Of a DNA stretch of 64,000 bases, positions 60,193 through 64,000 are shown piece after piece (positions within the stretch are counted from its first letter, which is position 1; each line of letters begins with the position of its first letter). A program made the position numbers and the translations under genes. Source of the DNA: Tepiditoga spiralis (GTDB lineage: Bacteria; Thermotogota; Thermotogae; Petrotogales; Petrotogaceae); contig NZ_AP018712.1 in assembly GCF_014701195.1 (NCBI RefSeq), positions 1,196,501 through 1,260,500 of the forward strand, in the 5' to 3' direction. The notes under the pieces were generated by a model. The model was given only the letters and a program-made list of their open reading frames with translations, did no database searches and was not told where the DNA came from.

Positions 60193-61750
60193 TTATGATT
60201 CTTTTACGTATAATTTGTATCAACTCTTAATTAATTTTGATAATGATGTAAGAACATTTAGATCAGATAAAATTTCAATTAAAGAAATAAAAAAGCTTAA
60301 TCCAGATTATATTGTATTATCTCCTGGACCAGGTATTCCTAAAGATGCAGGAATTTTTATAGATACAGTAAAAACATTTATAAAAAATACTCCTATACTT
60401 GGTGTATGTTTAGGTCATCAAGCTATATTATCAGCTTTTAATGTTCCAATAGTTAAGGCAAAAAATATTTTTCATGGAAAAATAGATACAATAAGGCATA
60501 ATGGAAAAAGCGTATTTAATGGAATTAAAAATAATATAAAAGTAACAAGATATCATTCATTAGTTGCAAAAGAAAGTGATATACCAAATGAATTTGAAGT
60601 TTTAGCAAAAAGCAGAGATGGAGAAGTTATGGCTATAAAACATAAAAAGTATAAATGTGTTGGAGTTCAATTTCATCCAGAATCAGTAGGAACAGAAGGG
60701 GGAATAAATATGTTAAAAAATTTTTTTGAAGAAGATATAAATACAAATGCTTTAATAGAAAAAGCAATGAAAAAAGTTCTTTCATTTCAAGAAAGTTATA
60801 AATTAATGAAAAATATTTCGATTTTTAATACAGCACAAATTGCATCCATTTTAACTATATTTAATATGCGTAAAGTTTCTTATAAAGAACTAGCGGGGTT
60901 TGCAAAAGTTTTAAAAGATAATGCAGAATATTTTCCAAAACCAAATTTAAATGAAAAAAGATTAGATGTTTGTGGTACTGGTGGATCAAAAATGAAAACT
61001 TTTAATGTATCGACAATTTCTTCTATAGTACTTTCAGCTTTAGGCGTCAATATAGTAAAACATGGGAATAGAGCAGTTACTTCTCAATCTGGAAGTATGG
61101 ACTTACTTGAAAAGTTAGGATTTAATTTAGATATTGATAATGAAGAAGCTTATGATTTTTATAAAAAAAATAACTTTACATATTTATATGCTCCAAAGTA
61201 TCATAAAATAATGAAATATGTTAGTGAAACAAGAAAATCTTTAAAATTTAAAACTATTTTTAATTTAATAGGACCTCTTTCAAATCCAGCACATGCAACA
61301 TATCAATTGATAGGAGTTTATGATAAAAAATATTTAAAACAAATGTGTAAAGCTTTAAAATATTTGGGCATAAAAAGAGCAATGGTAGTATCTTCAAAAA
61401 ATGGATTAGATGAAATTTCAATATTTGAACCAACCTATATTTGTGAATTAAAAGATGGAAAATTTTATGAATATATTTTTGATTTTTCAAATATAGACAA
61501 TTATGTAAAGTACGAAGATATAAAGTATGAAGATAATCAGAATAATGAAAAGATAGCTTTGGAAATATTGAATGGAAATGATATAAAAAGAGCAAAAATT
61601 GTTTGTATAAATGCTGGTGCAGCACTGTATTTATATGGAAAGGCAAATAGTATAAAAGAAGGATATTATATGGCCCTTGAATCTATAAAAAATAAAAAGG
61701 CATTAAAAAAACTTGAAAAATTAGTAAAAGTAAGTGATATAAATGTATGA
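60173..61750 (+). CDS. trpGD: TrpG-TrpD fusion: glutamine amidotransferase and anthranilate phosphoribosyltransferase
   Basis: This 525-residue bifunctional protein has two domains. Residues 1-190 are the class I glutaminase with nucleophile C79 (GVCLGHQ) and H168/E170 (FHPE). Residues about 195-525 are TrpD with DVCGTGGSKMKTFNVST, HGNRAVTSQSGSMDLLE and NLIGPLSNPA. The same fusion is known in Thermotoga maritima and enterobacteria. It supplies ammonia to TrpE and adds phosphoribose to anthranilate. Overlaps both neighbours. Confidence 0.95.
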   Translation: MILLLDNYDSFTYNLYQLLINFDNDVRTFRSDKISIKEIKKLNPDYIVLSPGPGIPKDAGIFIDTVKTFIKNTPILGVCLGHQAILSAFNVPIVKAKNIFHGKIDTIRHNGKSVFNGIKNNIKVTRYHSLVAKESDIPNEFEVLAKSRDGEVMAIKHKKYKCVGVQFHPESVGTEGGINMLKNFFEEDINTNALIEKAMKKVLSFQESYKLMKNISIFNTAQIASILTIFNMRKVSYKELAGFAKVLKDNAEYFPKPNLNEKRLDVCGTGGSKMKTFNVSTISSIVLSALGVNIVKHGNRAVTSQSGSMDLLEKLGFNLDIDNEEAYDFYKKNNFTYLYAPKYHKIMKYVSETRKSLKFKTIFNLIGPLSNPAHATYQLIGVYDKKYLKQMCKALKYLGIKRAMVVSSKNGLDEISIFEPTYICELKDGKFYEYIFDFSNIDNYVKYEDIKYEDNQNNEKIALEILNGNDIKRAKIVCINAGAALYLYGKANSIKEGYYMALESIKNKKALKKLEKLVKVSDINV

Positions 61751-63134
61751 TATTTTAAAAGAAATTATAGATAAAAGACAAATAGAAAATGTATATCCAC
61801 AAAAAAGAACTGTACCAGTATTAAAGCCAAAAAATAACTTAGTAATAATGGAAATAAAAAAAAGTTCTCCATCAAAAGGAAAAATAAAAAACTTTAATAT
61901 TTTAGAACAAACAAATCTATATATAGAAAATGGAGTCAATTGTATATCAGTATTAACCGAAAAAAATTTTTTTGGAGGTTCTTTAAATGATTTAATAAAA
62001 ATAAAAAATAAATATCCAAATATTTTAGTTTTAAGGAAAGATTTTTTAACTTCAAAAAAAGATATAGAAATTTCATATAATGTTGGAGCAGACATCATTT
62101 TATTAATAACTTCATTATTTATTAAAGAAAAAAATGGATTAAAAAAAATGAAAGAATTAAAAGATTATGCTGAAAAATTGGGTATGACATGTTTAATTGA
62201 AATTCATTCTAAAAAAGAATTAAACTTTGCTTTAAAACTCGAACCAAAATTACTTGGAATTAATTCAAGAGATTTAAATACTTTTAAAATAAAAAAAGAA
62301 TTGCCATTTGAATTAAAAAAATATATAAAAAAAATAAAAGTAATATATGAATCTGGTATTAATAATTATTTAGATTCGTTTTCAATAGGTGTATTTGGAT
62401 TTAATGGTATACTTTGTGGAACATCAGTTATAGAAAACAAGAAAAGAATACCAGAAATAATAAAAGGATTTAATGATGGGAAAAACAATCAAAATAAATT
62501 TTATAAATATATGTTTAATAAAATTTATTTAAAGAAAGAGCTAGTGGTTAAAGTATGTGGATTAACTAATTTAAAAGATACTGAATTTGTTATAAAAAAA
62601 GGTGCAAATATCGTTGGATTTATTATGGCTAAAAGTTTAAGACAAGTCAATTATGAATTTTTAAAAAATACTGCATTAAAAATAAAAAATAATATGAGAG
62701 CTTTAGTGATTACAAAAGAATATTTGGATCAAGCAATAAAAGCATACAATGAAAATTTGATAGATGTTGTGCAAGTTCATGGAGAATTCAATGAAAATAA
62801 ATTAAAAAAAATAAAAATACCTTACTATAAAGCAGTTAATTTAAAAGATAAATTACAAATAAAAAAAAGCATATTTACTTTATACGATGCATTTTCTGAA
62901 AACACTTATGGAGGTACAGGAAAAACATTATCAAACGAATTAATAAAAGCAATAAAAGAAAAAGAAAGCTTTTTGGCTATTGCTGGTGGAATCAATGAAA
63001 AAAATATACAAAAAATTTTAAAATATACCCCTAATATGATAGATTTATCTTCAGGTTTAGAAAAAGTTCCAGGAAAAAAAGATAAAGAAAAAGTAGAAAA
63101 ATTTTTTTATGAGGTGAAAAAATGGAAAAAATAG
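61743..63134 (+). CDS. trpCF: TrpC-TrpF fusion: indole-3-glycerol phosphate synthase and PRA isomerase
   Basis: The 463-residue protein has two TIM barrels. Residues 1-250 are TrpC (VIMEIKKSSPSKG, VLTEKNFFGGSL, VLRKDFL, LGINSRDLNTF, YESGI). Residues about 256-463 are TrpF (VKVCGLTNLKDTEFV, VGFIMAKSLRQV, VQVHGEF, AGGINEKNI). It catalyses isomerisation and ring closure, steps 3 and 4 after anthranilate. The order C-F in one chain resembles E. coli. The start overlaps trpGD and the end overlaps trpB. Confidence 0.95.
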   Translation: MYDILKEIIDKRQIENVYPQKRTVPVLKPKNNLVIMEIKKSSPSKGKIKNFNILEQTNLYIENGVNCISVLTEKNFFGGSLNDLIKIKNKYPNILVLRKDFLTSKKDIEISYNVGADIILLITSLFIKEKNGLKKMKELKDYAEKLGMTCLIEIHSKKELNFALKLEPKLLGINSRDLNTFKIKKELPFELKKYIKKIKVIYESGINNYLDSFSIGVFGFNGILCGTSVIENKKRIPEIIKGFNDGKNNQNKFYKYMFNKIYLKKELVVKVCGLTNLKDTEFVIKKGANIVGFIMAKSLRQVNYEFLKNTALKIKNNMRALVITKEYLDQAIKAYNENLIDVVQVHGEFNENKLKKIKIPYYKAVNLKDKLQIKKSIFTLYDAFSENTYGGTGKTLSNELIKAIKEKESFLAIAGGINEKNIQKILKYTPNMIDLSSGLEKVPGKKDKEKVEKFFYEVKKWKK

Positions 63135-64000
63135 AATATTATGGAGTTTATGGTGGAACTTATATACCAGAAGTATTAAAGTCATCAATAGATGAATTAA
63201 AAGAAAATTTTTATAGATATGCAGAAGACAAAAAATTCAATGAAGAGTACAAAAATTTATTAAAAACTTTTGTAGGAAGGCCAACACCGTTGTATTATGC
63301 AGAAAATTTAACAAAAAAAATAGGTGGAGCAAAAATATTTTTTAAATTAGAAGGATTGGCAAATACTGGGGCACATAAGATTAATAATTCATTAGGCCAA
63401 GCCTTGCTTGCTAAAAAAATAGGTAAAAAAAGAATAATAGCTGAAACAGGAGCTGGACAACATGGAGTTGCTACTGCTGCAGTTTGTGCAAAGTTAAATC
63501 TTGAATGTGAAATATTCATGGGTGAAGTTGATATAAAAAGACAAAGGCCAAATGTTTTTATAATGGAACAATTTGGAGCAAAGATTCATTCAGTTACTAA
63601 TGGTACGAAAACTTTAAAGGACGCTGTAAATGAAGCATTAAGATATTGGACAAAAAGAAGTTTTGATACGCATTATTTAATAGGTTCTGCATTAGGACCT
63701 GCGCCTTATCCTCAAATGGTTAAATTTTTTCAATCAATTATTGGTAAAGAAGTAAAAGAACAATTAAGAAGTGAAAATATAAATAAACCAGATTATATGA
63801 TTGCTTGTGTTGGAGGAGGTTCAAATGCTATAGGTTTTTTTTCAGAGTATATAAATGATGAAAGTGTTAAATTAATAGGTGTTGAAGCAGGTGGAAAAGG
63901 AATTGAAAGTAATGAACATGCATCTAAAATTTCTGGTAATGGAACAGTTGGTATAGTACAAGGATATAAATCAAAATTTTTGCAAAATAATGATGGTCAG
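63122..64000 (+). CDS. trpB: Tryptophan synthase beta chain, N-terminal part
   Basis: The frame begins at the ATG at 63122 after GAGGTG inside the end of trpCF and runs off the window. It gives 293 residues of about 390. YGVYGGTYIPEVL, GRPTPLYYAENL, the PLP lysine K86 in GAHKINNSLGQALLAKK, AETGAGQHGVATAA and GGGSNAIGFF are typical of TrpB1. The usual EDLNHTGAHK reads EGLANTGAHK here. trpA presumably follows outside the window. Confidence 0.95.
   Translation, partial: MEKIEYYGVYGGTYIPEVLKSSIDELKENFYRYAEDKKFNEEYKNLLKTFVGRPTPLYYAENLTKKIGGAKIFFKLEGLANTGAHKINNSLGQALLAKKIGKKRIIAETGAGQHGVATAAVCAKLNLECEIFMGEVDIKRQRPNVFIMEQFGAKIHSVTNGTKTLKDAVNEALRYWTKRSFDTHYLIGSALGPAPYPQMVKFFQSIIGKEVKEQLRSENINKPDYMIACVGGGSNAIGFFSEYINDESVKLIGVEAGGKGIESNEHASKISGNGTVGIVQGYKSKFLQNNDGQ

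Overview
The window is very A+T-rich, densely packed bacterial DNA. It carries flagellar rod genes, Sec-type secreted and outer-membrane-like proteins, a TrpG-TrpD fusion and a long Mrp/Nuo-type respiratory operon. Together these suggest a member of the Thermotogota, probably a low-GC lineage near Petrotoga, Oceanotoga, Geotoga or Marinitoga. This assignment is inferred from gene content and style, because the window contains no rRNA gene.

Layout. 1-3.9 kb: end of a solute-binding-like protein gene, degV, a glutaredoxin, hpf and a MerR-methyltransferase fusion. 4.0-14.8 kb: one 13-gene operon for a membrane-bound ion-pumping oxidoreductase in the order of archaeal Mbx/MBS clusters. It ends in an unusual fusion of a NuoI-like ferredoxin to an NfnB/GltD-like flavoprotein. 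14.85-16.4 kb: AAA-ATPase/PD-(D/E)XK gene. 16.7-24.4 kb: the most unusual region. A promoter whose spacer is a poly-T tract precedes a membrane-anchored C39 peptidase, an apolipoprotein N-acyltransferase homologue, and a Sec-exported protein with a bacteriocin-type double-glycine site. Two copies of a [substrate / secreted protein / TolC-like protein] module follow, and the second substrate gene is reduced to a remnant. 24.5-30.4 kb: MATE transporter, hflX, ASCH-like protein, a CBM-like lipoprotein, a nicotinamidase and gpmA. 30.1-35 kb (minus strand): sensor kinase, HDOD protein, rbfA, truB, ribF and three tRNAs. 35-42 kb: DUF427 protein, mgtE with a short leader peptide, MFS transporter, cupin protein, flgB-flgC-fliE, a CsaB-like transferase and a secreted propeller-like protein apparently starting at ATT. 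42.3-49.7 kb: uridine kinase, an unknown membrane protein and a BMP-type nucleoside ABC importer. 49.8-54.4 kb: aldo/keto reductase, rnhB, mazG, SurA-like protein, DUF59 protein and prmC. 54.4-64 kb: an aroF-aroB-aroA-aroC-trpE-trpGD-trpCF-trpB operon, cut by the window end.

How it works together. The aro-trp operon has two separate Trp-leader attenuators, one before aroF and one before trpE. Tryptophan could therefore gate the whole chorismate-to-tryptophan route and then, separately, the Trp-specific part. The region at 16.7-24.4 kb reads as a coherent candidate system: Sec export, extracytoplasmic cleavage after Gly-Gly, possible N-acylation, and release or display through TolC-like proteins, all under a potentially phase-variable promoter. 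I do not recognise it as a described system.
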